A DNA stretch of 64,000 nt, taken from NCBI RefSeq assembly GCF_003201355.1, contig NZ_QICL01000017.1:43175-107174 (forward strand). Reading direction: 5' to 3'. Source of the stretch: Indolivaga alginatilytica. Its GTDB lineage: Bacteria; Bacteroidota; Bacteroidia; Bacteroidales; Dysgonomonadaceae. This document shows positions 17,708-27,980 of this stretch, in pieces. The notes beneath the pieces were generated by a model. It ran no database searches. It saw nothing but the letters and a program-made list of their open reading frames with translations, and had not been told where the DNA came from. Position numbers and translations under genes: made by a program. Position 1 is the stretch's first letter, and each line of letters starts with the position of its first letter.

Positions 17708-17715
17708 TATCTTTG
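17708..17715 (+). promoter_or_regulatory. -7 box TATCTTTG
   Basis: A TAnnTTTG match, 82 bp before the TTG and 109 bp before the ATG candidate start of the thioredoxin-fold lipoprotein. Confidence 0.5.
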
Positions 17716-17796
17716 TGTCAGATTTGCTATAAATAGCATTTTATATAAATTAGGTATAATATTTGTACATGTCAATTGTACTAAAAAATCAAGAAA

Positions 17797-18897
17797 TTGA
17801 AAACTTTGAAAATCTCTACCGTGATGATAAGAGGACTGATTATATTCAGTCTGATTATATTCAGCGTAATAAGTTGCACCAATACTTCGGATACGAATTT
17901 TACGGTCGAAGGCAAACTGGAAAATCTTTCAGTCTCTGAAATTTATGCTGTAAAAGAACTGACCAAGGATTCGATATCCATTGATACTATTACTGTAGAC
18001 AAAGGAGGAAAGTTCACATATAAAGGAAAGGTAGAGTCTCAGGCTTTAGTTTCTCTATTTATGGGAGAAGGCTTAAAACCTCTCCGTTTCTTTCTTGAAC
18101 CCGATTATAAGGTTAGTATTACAGGTGATGCCTTAGAAGGAGACCTTGTGGAGATAAGAGGTGGTAGAGTCAATAATGATCTGGCTGAATTCAAGAAAAA
18201 GAATGCTAATATATTACAGTCGCGATATAGAGTATTGGCAAAAAATGAAAATCTGGATGTATCAGAATTAAAGAATATTAATTATCAATTGGCACGCTGT
18301 GTTCGTGAATGTGTGGAAAGCGATCCTGCCAAAATATCGGCAGTGATTTTGATGAATGATTTTTCAATCAATAATATTTCACTCGATTTGTTAGGTAACG
18401 ATATTGAATTATTGAAGGGCGAAGCTGCCAATTTTTACCTGACCACTTCCTTAAAGGAATATTATGACAGAGTCAAAATCTCAATGGTGGGTTCTGTTGC
18501 TCCCGATTTTACCCTGCAGAGTACACGTGGAAAATCGGTAAGCTTAAAAGATTTTAAAGGGAAACCTGTTTTGTTGATCTTTGATCTCAAAGACGCTCCG
18601 GCTAATGAGGCTTACTTCACTTTGATGAAAGAGACTCAGGCGAAATTAAAAGATAAGGTTCAGTTTGTAGCCATTGTAATTGATGAAGATGATAAGTCGC
18701 CCGACCCTAAAATTATAGAAATTGCTAATTCGTTAGATTGGACAGTACTATTAGATGGTCGTAAATGGAATTCGCAAACTGTAAAAAAATATAATGTGAC
18801 AGAAGTCCCTTATATGATTCTTATTTCTAAAGATGGAATAATTGAGGATAGAGATGTATCCTTTGAGGCTTTGTTAGAGTTATATAAGAATAAATAA
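17797..18897 (+). CDS. Thioredoxin-fold lipoprotein (DUF4369 plus AhpC/TSA-like) lacking active-site cysteines
   Basis: A 366-residue lipoprotein. Residues about 33-130 look like DUF4369 (FTVEGKLENL, FTYKGKVE), and residues about 230-366 form an AhpC/TSA thioredoxin fold (APDFTLQSTRGKSVSLKDFKG, cis-Pro in EVPYMIL). The usual CxxC after the first strand is absent: the site reads LLIFDLKDAPANEA with no Cys, so disulfide chemistry is unlikely. Start choice is uncertain: TTG at 17797 (KTLKIST leader) or ATG at 17824, which gives a compact signal peptide with lipobox VISC. Both keep the lipoprotein signal. The related TlpA-like family serves thiol exchange; this member is probably a binding or scaffold variant. 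Confidence 0.75.
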   Translation: MKTLKISTVMIRGLIIFSLIIFSVISCTNTSDTNFTVEGKLENLSVSEIYAVKELTKDSISIDTITVDKGGKFTYKGKVESQALVSLFMGEGLKPLRFFLEPDYKVSITGDALEGDLVEIRGGRVNNDLAEFKKKNANILQSRYRVLAKNENLDVSELKNINYQLARCVRECVESDPAKISAVILMNDFSINNISLDLLGNDIELLKGEAANFYLTTSLKEYYDRVKISMVGSVAPDFTLQSTRGKSVSLKDFKGKPVLLIFDLKDAPANEAYFTLMKETQAKLKDKVQFVAIVIDEDDKSPDPKIIEIANSLDWTVLLDGRKWNSQTVKKYNVTEVPYMILISKDGIIEDRDVSFEALLELYKNK

Positions 18898-19014
18898 AGA
18901 GAAGAGTTATTTTATCTATCTGTTGGCAGTTAACCGTTAACCATCAGCAGTTATCAAAGTATAGTTAGAAACTGCTTTACCCGAATTAATCGCTATTAAC
19001 ACAACGAACAATTA

Positions 19015-19212
19015 TCAATGAAAAGTAAACAAAAAAACAAGAGTAGAGAAAGCCTGTAAAAAGTGTCACTTTTGTTACTTTTGTCACTTTTTAATTTTCT
19101 GATGGCTGGTATTCAGCTGATTGTGTAAATTTAAAAAGTAACACTCAATAGTCACTTTCGTCACTTTATAGATTGCTTTTTGTCACTTTTGTAACGAATG
19201 TCACCTTATTAG
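19015..19212 (+). repeat. Intergenic GTTACTTTTGTCAC repeat, copy 1
   Basis: It has a left part AAGTGTCACTTTTGTTACTT, a central AAAGTAACACTCAATAGTCA and a right part TTTTGTAACGAATGTCACCT. The same blocks in the same order occur at 58075-58270, and on the opposite strand at 27367-27525. No coding potential. The first 120 bp of this gap (18898-19014) hold nothing recognisable. Confidence 0.75.
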
Positions 19213-19264
19213 AAGTTTGATGCGTTTACTCTTGGGATTTAACTAAATCTCTCTTTTTTTCTTT

Positions 19265-19272
19265 TATATTTG
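19265..19272 (+). promoter_or_regulatory. -7 box TATATTTG
   Basis: A TAnnTTTG match, 67 bp upstream of the YifB gene. Confidence 0.5.
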
Positions 19273-19338
19273 CCATTGCAGATACAAGTTCGGATGAAGG
19301 TTTCATCTCTCTTTTTTTATTACTTATAACACAAAAGG

Positions 19339-20880
19339 ATGCTAGTAAAAGTTTTTGGCGCAGCCGTACAAGGAATTAACGCAACACAAATAACAATAGA
19401 AGTTAACTGTTCGAAAGGTATTAAATTTATGCTGGTCGGACTTCCTGATGCTTCAGTAAAAGAAAGCCATGAGCGTATTATCTCGGCTTTACAAGTCAAT
19501 GGATATAAGTTTCCACGCCAACAAATTGTTATCAATATGTCTCCTGCCGATATTAAAAAAGAAGGATCAGCATATGATCTTCCTCTAGCTGTGGGAATAA
19601 TGTCTGCTTCAGATAGTTTAAAAACGGATAAATTAGAAGACTATATGATGATGGGAGAATTATCTCTCGACGGATCTATTCTTCCCATTAAAGGGGCTTT
19701 GTCTATCGCGATTAAAGCGAGAGAGCTTGGATTTAAAGGCTTGATAGTTCCTAAAAAAAATGCTAAAGAAGCAGGAGTGGTTAATAACTTAGAGGTGTAT
19801 GGAGTCGAAAATATAGCTGAGGTGGTCGATTTCTTTAATGGCGATTTAGAATTGGAGCGTGTTATAATAGATACAAGAGCTGAGTTTCTTAATAATCAGC
19901 AGAATTTTGAATTTAATTTTTCAGATGTCAAAGGGCAGGAAAATGTAAAGCGGGCAATAGAAGTAGCCGCTGCCGGTGGGCATAATATCATAATGATAGG
20001 TCCTCCCGGAGCAGGTAAATCTATGATGGCAAAGCGTATTCCTTCTATTCTTCCTCCTTTTACGCTGCATGAAGCCTTGGAGACAACCAAAATACACAGT
20101 GTGGCAGGAAAGATAGGAGGCGATACGTCGCTGATGTGTATACGCCCTTTTCGCTCTCCACACCATACTATTTCTGATGTAGCAATGGTGGGTGGAGGAA
20201 TTTATCCTCAACCCGGAGAAATTAGCCTGGCTCACAATGGAGTGCTTTTTTTGGATGAATTACCCGAATTTAACAGGAGTGTGCTTGAAGTCTTAAGGCA
20301 ACCTTTAGAAGATCGTTCTATATCAATCTCGCGATCGAAGTTCGCTGTAGAATATCCGGCTAGTTTTATGTTGGTGTCATCTATGAATCCATGTCCCTGC
20401 GGGTATTTTAATCATCCTGAAAAGCAGTGTGTTTGTTCTCAAGGAATTGTACAAAGATATCTGAATAAAATATCGGGGCCTCTGTTAGACCGAATCGATA
20501 TTCAGATTGAAATCGTGCCTGTCCCTTTCGAAAAGATCTCTAATTCGGGAATGGCAGAAGATAGTTCTGAAATAAGACAAAGAGTTATAAAAGCCAGAGA
20601 GATTCAGGATGAACGATTTAAAGATCATCCTGCGATTCATAGTAATGCTCAGATGACCTCCAAGTTGATGCGTAAATATGCAACGCCCGATCAGGAAGGG
20701 CTACAGCTGTTGAAGGCAGCAATGGATCGATTCAATCTTTCGGCAAGAGCCTATGATCGGATTCTTAAAGTTTCGAGGACTATTGCCGATCTCGATAGTT
20801 CGGAGAAAGTCCTGTCTAAACATTTGGCAGAAGCAATTAACTATAGAAATCTCGATAGGGAAAATTGGGCAACTAAATAA
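19339..20880 (+). CDS. yifB: YifB/ComM-family Mg-chelatase-like AAA+ ATPase
   Basis: A 513-residue AAA+ protein. The N-terminal Lon-S5-like domain (1-170) contains GLPDASVKES, then come the Mg-chelatase-type ATPase with Walker A GPPGAGKS at 221-228 and Walker B LFLDE near 304, and a C-terminal helical lid. A Cys cluster follows the sensor region (NPCPCGYFNHPEKQCVC), as in the family. ComM is a hexameric helicase that promotes branch migration during natural transformation. Whether this organism is competent cannot be judged here. Own promoter upstream. Confidence 0.92.
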   Translation: MLVKVFGAAVQGINATQITIEVNCSKGIKFMLVGLPDASVKESHERIISALQVNGYKFPRQQIVINMSPADIKKEGSAYDLPLAVGIMSASDSLKTDKLEDYMMMGELSLDGSILPIKGALSIAIKARELGFKGLIVPKKNAKEAGVVNNLEVYGVENIAEVVDFFNGDLELERVIIDTRAEFLNNQQNFEFNFSDVKGQENVKRAIEVAAAGGHNIIMIGPPGAGKSMMAKRIPSILPPFTLHEALETTKIHSVAGKIGGDTSLMCIRPFRSPHHTISDVAMVGGGIYPQPGEISLAHNGVLFLDELPEFNRSVLEVLRQPLEDRSISISRSKFAVEYPASFMLVSSMNPCPCGYFNHPEKQCVCSQGIVQRYLNKISGPLLDRIDIQIEIVPVPFEKISNSGMAEDSSEIRQRVIKAREIQDERFKDHPAIHSNAQMTSKLMRKYATPDQEGLQLLKAAMDRFNLSARAYDRILKVSRTIADLDSSEKVLSKHLAEAINYRNLDRENWATK

Positions 20881-20949
20881 TTTTTGATTTGACGTATATC
20901 TATTTTTCTATTTCATCGGAATAACTCTGTTAAATATAGAAAAAATATC

Positions 20950-20957
20950 TATATTTG
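20950..20957 (+). promoter_or_regulatory. -7 box TATATTTG for the DUF4254/GT operon
   Basis: A TAnnTTTG match, 123 bp before the DUF4254 gene, in an otherwise empty gap. Confidence 0.5.
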
Positions 20958-21080
20958 TGTAGATATTGGTTGGAGGTATTTTTGTTTAGCATATATTGTT
21001 CTTTTGCAGTACGTGTGAGAACTTAAGGTGCCTTTTTTTGTTTTAAATTATTTATTAATTCTTTTGCTAAAATTATTGAT

Positions 21081-21692
21081 ATGAAATTTACGAGCTTGTG
21101 TAATTCGATCTTTGATCAGACTATTAAAGATTATCATACAACAGATAATGTTGATACAGCTATATCTAACCCTTATGAACTGAAAACGATAGAATACTAT
21201 CTGTATTTAAAAAATTGGATAGATACAGTTCAATGGCATTTTGAAGATATAATAAGAGATCCTAACATTGATCCGGTGGCTGCGCTGGAACTTAAGCGTC
21301 GTATCGATAAATCAAATCAGGATCGTACCGATTTAGTGGAATTAATAGACAGCTATTTTCTTGATAAATATAAAGATATACAGCCCAAAGCAGATGCTAA
21401 GATAAATACCGAAAGTCCGGCTTGGGCAGTAGATCGTTTATCGATATTAGCGTTGAAATTATATCACATGCAACAAGAAGTGGATCGTAAAGAAGTGGAT
21501 GCTGAGCATCATGAGCAGTGTTCAAAGAAACTTGCCATCCTTCTTGAACAACGCAAGGATCTTTCTACAGCAATTAATGAATTGCTTGAAGATATTGAAG
21601 CAGGATCGAAGTATATGAAAGTATACAAACAGATGAAGATGTATAATGATCCTGATTTAAACCCAGTTCTTTACGAAAAGAAAAATAAGTAA
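21081..21692 (+). CDS. DUF4254 domain protein
   Basis: A 203-residue all-helical cytosolic protein. It has an N-terminal NSIFDQTIKDYH, a central QWHFEDIIRDPNIDPVAALELKR, and a C-terminal coiled segment ending in MKMYNDPDLNPVLYE. I recognise the DUF4254 family, which is repeatedly found next to lipid A or LPS-core glycosyltransferases. It is the first gene of a three-gene unit with a heptosyltransferase-like GT9 and a GT4, so a structural or regulatory role in surface glycan assembly is likely but not shown. Confidence 0.75.
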   Translation: MKFTSLCNSIFDQTIKDYHTTDNVDTAISNPYELKTIEYYLYLKNWIDTVQWHFEDIIRDPNIDPVAALELKRRIDKSNQDRTDLVELIDSYFLDKYKDIQPKADAKINTESPAWAVDRLSILALKLYHMQQEVDRKEVDAEHHEQCSKKLAILLEQRKDLSTAINELLEDIEAGSKYMKVYKQMKMYNDPDLNPVLYEKKNK

Positions 21693-21729
21693 ATTCAGTT
21701 ATAACGAATAATTGTTGTTTTATTTAATA

Positions 21730-21756
21730 ACAACAAGAAAAAGGTCTTAGACGTTA
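21730..21756 (+). repeat. Palindromic repeat core
   Basis: AAGGTCTTAGACGTTA (one mismatch in the palindrome) preceded by CAACAAGAAA. It lies between DUF4254 and GT9, ending 17 bp before the GT9 start. Confidence 0.55.
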
Positions 21757-21773
21757 ATATATTTAAATCTACA

Positions 21774-22838
21774 ATGGCGAGAGTTTTAATTACTCGAATA
21801 TCTTCGTTTGGCGATGTTGCAATGCTGGTTCCTGTCGTGTTTTCTGTGGCAGCACGATATCCTCAGGACCGTTTTGTAGTGTTGACCCGTAAAGCTTTTG
21901 CCCCGTTATTCGAAAATTTGGGATTCAACATAAATGCAGTAACAATTGATGTAAAGAAGCAGCACAAGGGATTTTGGGGAATATTCAGATTGCTGCGGAG
22001 TGTTACCCGGTATAAATACACTCATGTAGCAGATGTTCATGATGTGCTGAGAACAAAGATTATTCGCTTTTACATGTCTGTTTTAGGTAAGCATGTAGCT
22101 CATATAGATAAAGGGCGTGCCGAGAAGAGGCAAATGATTGAGAGCAAGAAAGTAAATCCGCCTTTAATGCCTACTATAGAGCGTTATATGGAAGTTTTTG
22201 AAGATCTCGGATTTCCGGCGGAAATGGTTTTTACAAACTATTTTGAACTAAAAGAGCGTTCTTTATATCCTCTAAGAACTATCGTTAAAGAAAAGAAAGG
22301 GCGTTGGATTGGTGTTGCTCCTTTCTCGAAGCATGCTGAAAAAGTATATCCTCTTGATAAAATGGAGAATGTTGTCGCAAAGCTTTCTCAGCAACTTGAT
22401 ACTACTCTCTTTTTATTTGGATCAGGACCTGAAGAGCGTGCTCTTATGGAAAAATGGGCAGACACGTATTCTAATATAATCACTGTATCAGGTAAGCTAA
22501 ATCTGGAGAATGAGATTCTTTTAATGTCTTATCTGGATATAATGATTTCTATGGATTCTGCTAATATGCATCTGGCATCGTTGGTTGAGGTTCCTGTTGT
22601 GTCAATCTGGGGTGCAACGCATCCAAATTTAGGTTTCTATGGTTTTGGACAAGATCCTGATAATGCCATACAAGCAGATATAGAGTGCAATCCTTGCTCT
22701 GTGTTTGGCGAAATACCCTGTTACAGGAAAGATATTGCTTGTTTGAATAGTATTACTGAAGAAATGATACTTAAAAAGGTAGATCGAGTTCTTTATAAGA
22801 AAAAACATATAGATCAGACAGACGAAGTTGAACAATGA
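21774..22838 (+). CDS. Glycosyltransferase family 9 (heptosyltransferase-like)
   Basis: A 354-residue cytosolic GT-B enzyme of the ADP-heptose transferase family. The N-terminal RISSFGDVAM (8-17) is the acceptor-side motif, residues about 177-240 open the donor domain (WIGVAPFSKHAEKVYP), and the conserved MDSANMHLASL (260-270) is followed by VVSIWGATHP. It likely adds a sugar to LPS or another surface glycan at the inner membrane. Its stop overlaps the next start (ATGA at 22835-22838), indicating tight coupling with the GT4. Confidence 0.88.
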   Translation: MARVLITRISSFGDVAMLVPVVFSVAARYPQDRFVVLTRKAFAPLFENLGFNINAVTIDVKKQHKGFWGIFRLLRSVTRYKYTHVADVHDVLRTKIIRFYMSVLGKHVAHIDKGRAEKRQMIESKKVNPPLMPTIERYMEVFEDLGFPAEMVFTNYFELKERSLYPLRTIVKEKKGRWIGVAPFSKHAEKVYPLDKMENVVAKLSQQLDTTLFLFGSGPEERALMEKWADTYSNIITVSGKLNLENEILLMSYLDIMISMDSANMHLASLVEVPVVSIWGATHPNLGFYGFGQDPDNAIQADIECNPCSVFGEIPCYRKDIACLNSITEEMILKKVDRVLYKKKHIDQTDEVEQ

Positions 22839-23956
22839 AAATAGCTATTCTATCACCATTCTATCCTTACAGGGGAGGAATTGCTTCCTTTAGCAACCGA
22901 CTCTATCAAGAGCTGGAAGAGACGGAAAGTATAGAAGTATCGGCGTTTTCTTTTTCTTTATTATATCCATCCTTTCTTTTTCCCGGAAAAACCCAATACG
23001 TAGAGGGAGAAGATTTCGCTTCGTCTATTCAATCGGAACGAATCCTTAATAGTGTAAATCCTTTCTCGTGGCTATCTACAGCTGAGGCTATAAACAAATA
23101 TAATCCGGATGTTGTAATTATTGCTTATTGGATGCCATTTGTCGCACCTGCTTTGGGAACAGTATGCCATTTGTTGGATAATAAGATAAAGATTGTTTCT
23201 CTTATTCATAATGCAATACCTCACGAAAAGCGTTTTTTTGATAAAGTATTCGCAAAATATTTCTTCAAGAAATGCGACAGTTTCATTGTATTGAGTGAGC
23301 CTGTTAAAGATGATTTAGGAAATCTTATTTCTCAGCCTAAAGTTATGGTAACTCCGCATCCTATTTATGACCACTATAAGGAGCGAATAGACAAATCGGA
23401 AGCATGCAAACTCTTACATGTAGATGCAGATAAAAAGAACCTCCTTTTCTTCGGACTTATCCGTGACTATAAAGGTCTGGATTTGTTGATAGAATCGATG
23501 TCTTATTTAGATGACAGCTATCAGCTAATCATAGCAGGAGAGTGTTATGGTGATTTTCAAAAATATCAGCAACTAATAGATCAATCACCTTTTAAGGAGA
23601 ATATTAAGGTTTTCGAACAGTATATTCCCGATGATATGGTGACTACATTATTTTCTGCTGCCGATGTGTTAGTCCTGCCTTATCGGGATGCTACACAAAG
23701 TGGTGTTGTTGCTGTTGCTTATCAGATGGAACTGCCGATGATAGCTACTAATGTAGGTGCATTGGGTGAAACTATTTTATCTTCTGCTACCGGTATTGTA
23801 GTTGAAGTCTCTCCAAAAGCTATTTCGGAGGGTATTAAGTCCTATTTCGAAAATGGTAAACAAGCCTATTTAAATAATGTACGGACTGAGAAAAAACGTT
23901 TGTCATGGTCAAAATTTGTAGAACATTTAGTTAAATTTAATTTTGACTTGGATTAA
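22835..23956 (+). CDS. Glycosyltransferase family 4
   Basis: A 373-residue GT-B glycosyltransferase. The N-terminal Rossmann half holds YPYRGGIASFSNRL, the acceptor-loop motif. The C-terminal half carries LFFGLIRDYKGLDLLIESM and then AADVLVLPYRDATQSGVVAVA, the nucleotide-sugar-binding segment where GT4 enzymes usually have EGxxxxxxEA. It overlaps the GT9 gene by four bases and ends the DUF4254-GT9-GT4 operon, probably building LPS core or another envelope glycan. The sugar specificity is unknown. Confidence 0.88.
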   Translation: MKIAILSPFYPYRGGIASFSNRLYQELEETESIEVSAFSFSLLYPSFLFPGKTQYVEGEDFASSIQSERILNSVNPFSWLSTAEAINKYNPDVVIIAYWMPFVAPALGTVCHLLDNKIKIVSLIHNAIPHEKRFFDKVFAKYFFKKCDSFIVLSEPVKDDLGNLISQPKVMVTPHPIYDHYKERIDKSEACKLLHVDADKKNLLFFGLIRDYKGLDLLIESMSYLDDSYQLIIAGECYGDFQKYQQLIDQSPFKENIKVFEQYIPDDMVTTLFSAADVLVLPYRDATQSGVVAVAYQMELPMIATNVGALGETILSSATGIVVEVSPKAISEGIKSYFENGKQAYLNNVRTEKKRLSWSKFVEHLVKFNFDLD

Positions 23957-23984
23957 GGTTTTGATCAGATATTTTGACCGCTTT

Positions 23985-24623
23985 TTAATATGATTTTTTC
24001 AGTTTAAAAATATAATATTCTGTTAAGTAGGCTATTGTGTCTGATTTTAGATTCATATCAGACAAAGAGCCGAAAGAACTGTTCTCATGGAAGAACTCTT
24101 CAAAACGAGCCTTTTCATAATATCTCCAATAACCGTAATGACCCACATGAGGATATAAATTATGTCCTTCTTCCCTTCCACGATAATTGATATAATAGAA
24201 AGCTCGGTTCATCACAAAAGTAGAGTCATCTGTTATTCTTCCGAAATATTCAAAGGTGTTATTTTGATCTTTTCTGATGGTATCTTCACTTATGCGTATT
24301 TTTATAGCGTGGGTAGATCGATTATCTTTTAGGAAGATGCTGTCATTTTGTTTGTTGATGATCAATGTGTCATATGAAGCAATACCCAGTAGAGAATACT
24401 CTCCCCAAAAGTTTTTTGCAAAACCTTCTTCTACATTAATTTTCTCACCTTTTGGTCCGGCATATACATTAAAATCTTCGATAAAATGTTTGCCGCTGTA
24501 AACATATTTAAATACAGAGGGATCTTGTTTTGTTTCAGGTTCAGCCGGAAAATCGTCACTATTGCACGAGGATAATAGTCCGCAGATTCCTAACCATATA
24601 ATTAAAAGGTTAATGTTTTTCAT
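23985..24623 (-). CDS. Lipoprotein of unknown function downstream of mutS
   Basis: A 212-residue lipoprotein (lipobox LSSC, Cys20) with an acidic N-terminus (NSDDFPAEPE) and a beta-rich mature domain containing KYVYSGKHFIEDFNVY and RAFYYINYRGREEGHNLYP. I do not recognise a named family. It begins 11 bp after the mutS stop and probably rides on the mutS transcript, though envelope localisation argues against a repair role. Confidence 0.65.
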   Translation of the reverse strand: MKNINLLIIWLGICGLLSSCNSDDFPAEPETKQDPSVFKYVYSGKHFIEDFNVYAGPKGEKINVEEGFAKNFWGEYSLLGIASYDTLIINKQNDSIFLKDNRSTHAIKIRISEDTIRKDQNNTFEYFGRITDDSTFVMNRAFYYINYRGREEGHNLYPHVGHYGYWRYYEKARFEEFFHENSSFGSLSDMNLKSDTIAYLTEYYIFKLKKSY

Positions 24624-24634
24624 ATGTTTATATA

Positions 24635-27247
24635 TTATTTGCCTGATACAATTTTCTTGATATCACTTAATTTATTCAAAGCTTCCATAGGTGTAAGGTT
24701 ATTTACATCTAATGAGTGAATCTCATCACGAACCTGACTGAGTACAGGGTCGTCCAACTGGAAGAAACTAAGTTGATAGCCTTCTCTTTTCTCATTAATT
24801 TCGGCAATAGGTTTAGCAATACCTTGCTTGCGATTATCGATCTCCAGCTGCTTAAGAATAGTATCTGCACGTTTCACAATACTTTGAGGCATACCTGCCA
24901 TTTTTGCCACATGTATACCGAAGCTGTGCTCGCTGCCTCCTTTTACTAACTTACGGAGGAATATTATCTTATTGTCGGCTTCTTTTACCGATACATTAAA
25001 ATTCTTGATTCTTTTAAACGATTTAGCCATCTCATTCAACTCGTGGTAGTGAGTTGCAAATAAAGTCTTGGCTCTGGCCTTAGGATGCTCATGTATGTAT
25101 TCCACAATAGCCCAAGCAATAGATATACCGTCGTAAGTACTTGTCCCACGCCCTAATTCATCAAATAAAACCAAACTGCGATCCGATAAGTTATTTAGAA
25201 TATCCGATGCTTCGTTCATTTCCACCATAAAGGTCGATTCGCCTAACGAAATATTATCGGAAGCTCCTACACGAGTGAAAATCTTATCTACAATACCTAT
25301 CTGAGCCGATTCGGCAGGCACATAACTTCCTGCCTGAGCCATTAATGTAATTAAGGCAGTCTGGCGTAGTAAAGCCGACTTACCCGCCATGTTGGGTCCT
25401 GTGATGATAATAATCTGTTGAGAATTACTATCCAGAAATACATCATTTGCAATATATGACTCGCCAAGAGGTAATTGTTTTTCGATTACGGGGTGCCTTC
25501 CGTTCTTTATATTGAGGACATCAGAGTCCTCTATATTAGGACGGATGTATTTGTTTTCCTGTGCTGTTTTTGCAAACGAAAGCAAGCAGTCGGTACGGGC
25601 AATCAGATTTGCATTTACCTGAATAGTCGGTATATATTCGATCAGGCTTGCTACGAGATTATTATAGATGGTAGTTTCAAGAGCAAAGATTTTTTCTTCC
25701 GCACCAAGTATCTGTTCTTCGTACTCTTTTAATTCCTGAGTGATATATCGCTCTGCATTTACAAGTGTTTGCTTACGAATCCACTCAGCAGGCACTTTGT
25801 CTTTGTGCGAATTACGAACCTCGATATAATAACCAAAAACATTATTAAAGCTGATTTTTAGCGATGTAATACCTGTAGCTTCTATCTCCCGTTGCTGTAT
25901 CTGTAAAAGATAGTCTTTGCCGGAATAGGCAATAGCTCGTAGTTTATCCAGTTCTTCGTTTACTCCTTTGTTGATTACATTTCCTTTGTTGAGAAGTGCA
26001 GGAGGATCGTTTTGTATCTCTTTATCTATCTTATCACTAATGATGGGGCAGGGATTAAGCCGCTCACCTATTTCCTTTAAACTGGGCTCATCGGAAGCCA
26101 GAAACAAATCCCTGATAGGCTGAATAGCTTTCAAAGCGACTTTAAGTTGAACTACCTCGCGAGGAGTAACACGTCCTACCGCTACCTTGGATATAATACG
26201 TTCCAAGTCGCCGATAAGAGCAAGCTTTTCTTCGAGTATTTGTTTTAAACCGGGATCACGGAAAAAATATTCAATAACCGCTAAACGGTCATTTATTGGT
26301 TTTACTTCTTTCAGAGGGAAAACCAGCCAACGGCGAAGCATACGTGCACCCATTGGAGATATCGTTTTATCGACAATATCAAGCAACGATTTTCCACCCT
26401 CATTCATCGTTGAGATAACCTCCAGGCTGCGTACTGTAAACTTATCAAGACGGACGTATCTGTCCTCTTCTATCCTCGATAGAGAAGATATATGGCTTAT
26501 CTGCGTGTGATGAGTTGAATCCAGATAATGAAGTACGGTTCCGGCAGAGATTATTCCGTCCGACAGATGTTCAACACCAAACCCTTTGAGGTTTTTAGTT
26601 TCGAAGTGTTTTAACAGACGGTCTTTTGCAGCGTCTTGTGTAAAAATCCAGTCATCCAATTCGAATGTAAAGAAGCGGGCACCGAAATATTCTTCGAACA
26701 GTTTCTTTTTGCTGCGCTCGATTAACACTTCTTTAGGTGAAAAATTAGCAAGTAACTTGTCGATATATTCTTTTGTACCTTCTGCAATCAAAAATTCTCC
26801 TGTAGATATATCAAGAAACGAAATCCCGAAGTTCTTCTTTGCAAAATGGATGGCACAAAGGAAATTATTCTCTTTATGGTTAAGTATATGATCGTTAATT
26901 GATACCCCCGGAGTAACCAGTTCAGTAACACCTCTTTTTACCAGTTTGGTAGTTTGTTTCGGGTCTTCAAGCTGATCGCATATAGCAACACGTCTCCCGG
27001 CACGAACAAGTTTCGGTAAATAAGTATCTAATGCATGATGAGGGAAACCTGCCAACTCTACAAACTGGGCAGCTCCATTGGCTCTTCGGGTGAGAGTAAT
27101 ACCTACAATCTCGGCAGTATCGATAGCATCTTGTGAGAATGTTTCGTAAAAATCACCCACCCGAAATAAAAGTATTGCATCAGGATGTTTACTCTTGATC
27201 TCAAAATATTGTTTCATTAAGGGCGTTTCGGCTATTTTTTTCGACAC
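24635..27247 (-). CDS. mutS: DNA mismatch repair protein MutS
   Basis: An 870-residue mismatch sensor. The mismatch-binding GDFYETF lies near the N-terminus, and connector, lever and clamp domains follow. The ABC-type ATPase has Walker A GPNMAGKS (617-624), Walker [11 protein letters not shown] (692-701) and ATHYHEL. The C-terminal tail has the MutL/beta-clamp-type QLSFFQL. The start is the GTG at 27247 (protein begins [12 protein letters not shown]). The frame extends to a TTG at 27298, but that codon lies inside a -7 box, so it cannot be translated from this promoter. An internal ATG at 27217 is the other candidate. Confidence 0.95.
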   Translation of the reverse strand: MSKKIAETPLMKQYFEIKSKHPDAILLFRVGDFYETFSQDAIDTAEIVGITLTRRANGAAQFVELAGFPHHALDTYLPKLVRAGRRVAICDQLEDPKQTTKLVKRGVTELVTPGVSINDHILNHKENNFLCAIHFAKKNFGISFLDISTGEFLIAEGTKEYIDKLLANFSPKEVLIERSKKKLFEEYFGARFFTFELDDWIFTQDAAKDRLLKHFETKNLKGFGVEHLSDGIISAGTVLHYLDSTHHTQISHISSLSRIEEDRYVRLDKFTVRSLEVISTMNEGGKSLLDIVDKTISPMGARMLRRWLVFPLKEVKPINDRLAVIEYFFRDPGLKQILEEKLALIGDLERIISKVAVGRVTPREVVQLKVALKAIQPIRDLFLASDEPSLKEIGERLNPCPIISDKIDKEIQNDPPALLNKGNVINKGVNEELDKLRAIAYSGKDYLLQIQQREIEATGITSLKISFNNVFGYYIEVRNSHKDKVPAEWIRKQTLVNAERYITQELKEYEEQILGAEEKIFALETTIYNNLVASLIEYIPTIQVNANLIARTDCLLSFAKTAQENKYIRPNIEDSDVLNIKNGRHPVIEKQLPLGESYIANDVFLDSNSQQIIIITGPNMAGKSALLRQTALITLMAQAGSYVPAESAQIGIVDKIFTRVGASDNISLGESTFMVEMNEASDILNNLSDRSLVLFDELGRGTSTYDGISIAWAIVEYIHEHPKARAKTLFATHYHELNEMAKSFKRIKNFNVSVKEADNKIIFLRKLVKGGSEHSFGIHVAKMAGMPQSIVKRADTILKQLEIDNRKQGIAKPIAEINEKREGYQLSFFQLDDPVLSQVRDEIHSLDVNNLTPMEALNKLSDIKKIVSGK

Positions 27248-27295
27248 AATTGTATAGTTTTTGTTATTTAGAACTATTCTATTTACTTGAATAAA

Positions 27296-27303
27296 CAAAG
27301 TTA
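27296..27303 (-). promoter_or_regulatory. mutS -7 box TAACTTTG
   Basis: CAAAGTTA on the plus strand. Transcription would begin near 27289, giving a roughly 40-nt leader before the GTG at 27247. Confidence 0.6.
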
Positions 27304-27366
27304 AAAAAAATCTGTAGATTATAGAAGCGTTCCTCTAAAGTAATAGGGCAAACACATCCAATTTCT

Positions 27367-27525
27367 AATCAGGTGACATCCGTTACAAAGGTTACGTAAA
27401 GTAATCAATAAAGTGACAAAAGTGGCTATTGAGTGTTACTTTTCTGTTTTTAATAACTTGCTGTATATCAATATTAAGTAATTGAAAAGGTGACAAAAGT
27501 AACAAAAGTAACACTTTTTACCGCC
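27367..27525 (-). repeat. Intergenic GTTACTTTTGTCAC repeat, copy 2 (inverted)
   Basis: Read on the minus strand it gives AAGTGTTACTTTTGTTACTT, then AAAGTAACACTCAATAGCCA, then TTTGTAACGGATGTCACCT, the same block order as copy 1. It fills much of the mutS upstream gap. Confidence 0.75.
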
Positions 27526-27980
27526 TTATTTTTCTTATCCATTCTTGTTACTTTAGTGATTGCATTAAGGTCTCATACATACTCCTTCCCGGAAGGAAAG
27601 GGGTTGGGGTGAGGTCTTAATATATCCTTACATGGATAGATAAAATAATTCAATTACTGATTAAAATTTCTTTTTAGAGAGTGATTCCTCTTTTGTATAA
27701 ATATATGGCTTTTGTCTTTTAATTCAAATCAATAATCAAAATTAAAAGCCTTTAAAAGAGTTTTAGTGTAGAAAAAAATTAGATTTATTTAAGTTTTATT
27801 TTTGTCTTGTTTTTGCTTTATTTTCCTTTAATCGCTTACATACAATCTTTTATGAATAAAAACACTAATGTGTCAAGTAAACGCAAATTGAGAAAAAAAA
27901 TACATTATTCACAAATGGAGATGAGAATTATATGATATTATTTCATAACATTGTGCCAGATAAACTCAAAAGAGATATTT
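27526..27980. other. Non-coding gap with fragment of the inverted-end element
   Basis: CCTTCCCGGAAGG forms a small hairpin at 27581-27600 and is followed by GGGGTTGGGGTGAGGT, a block also present inside both copies of the inverted-end element. The rest is AT-rich with no gene seen. Confidence 0.4.
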
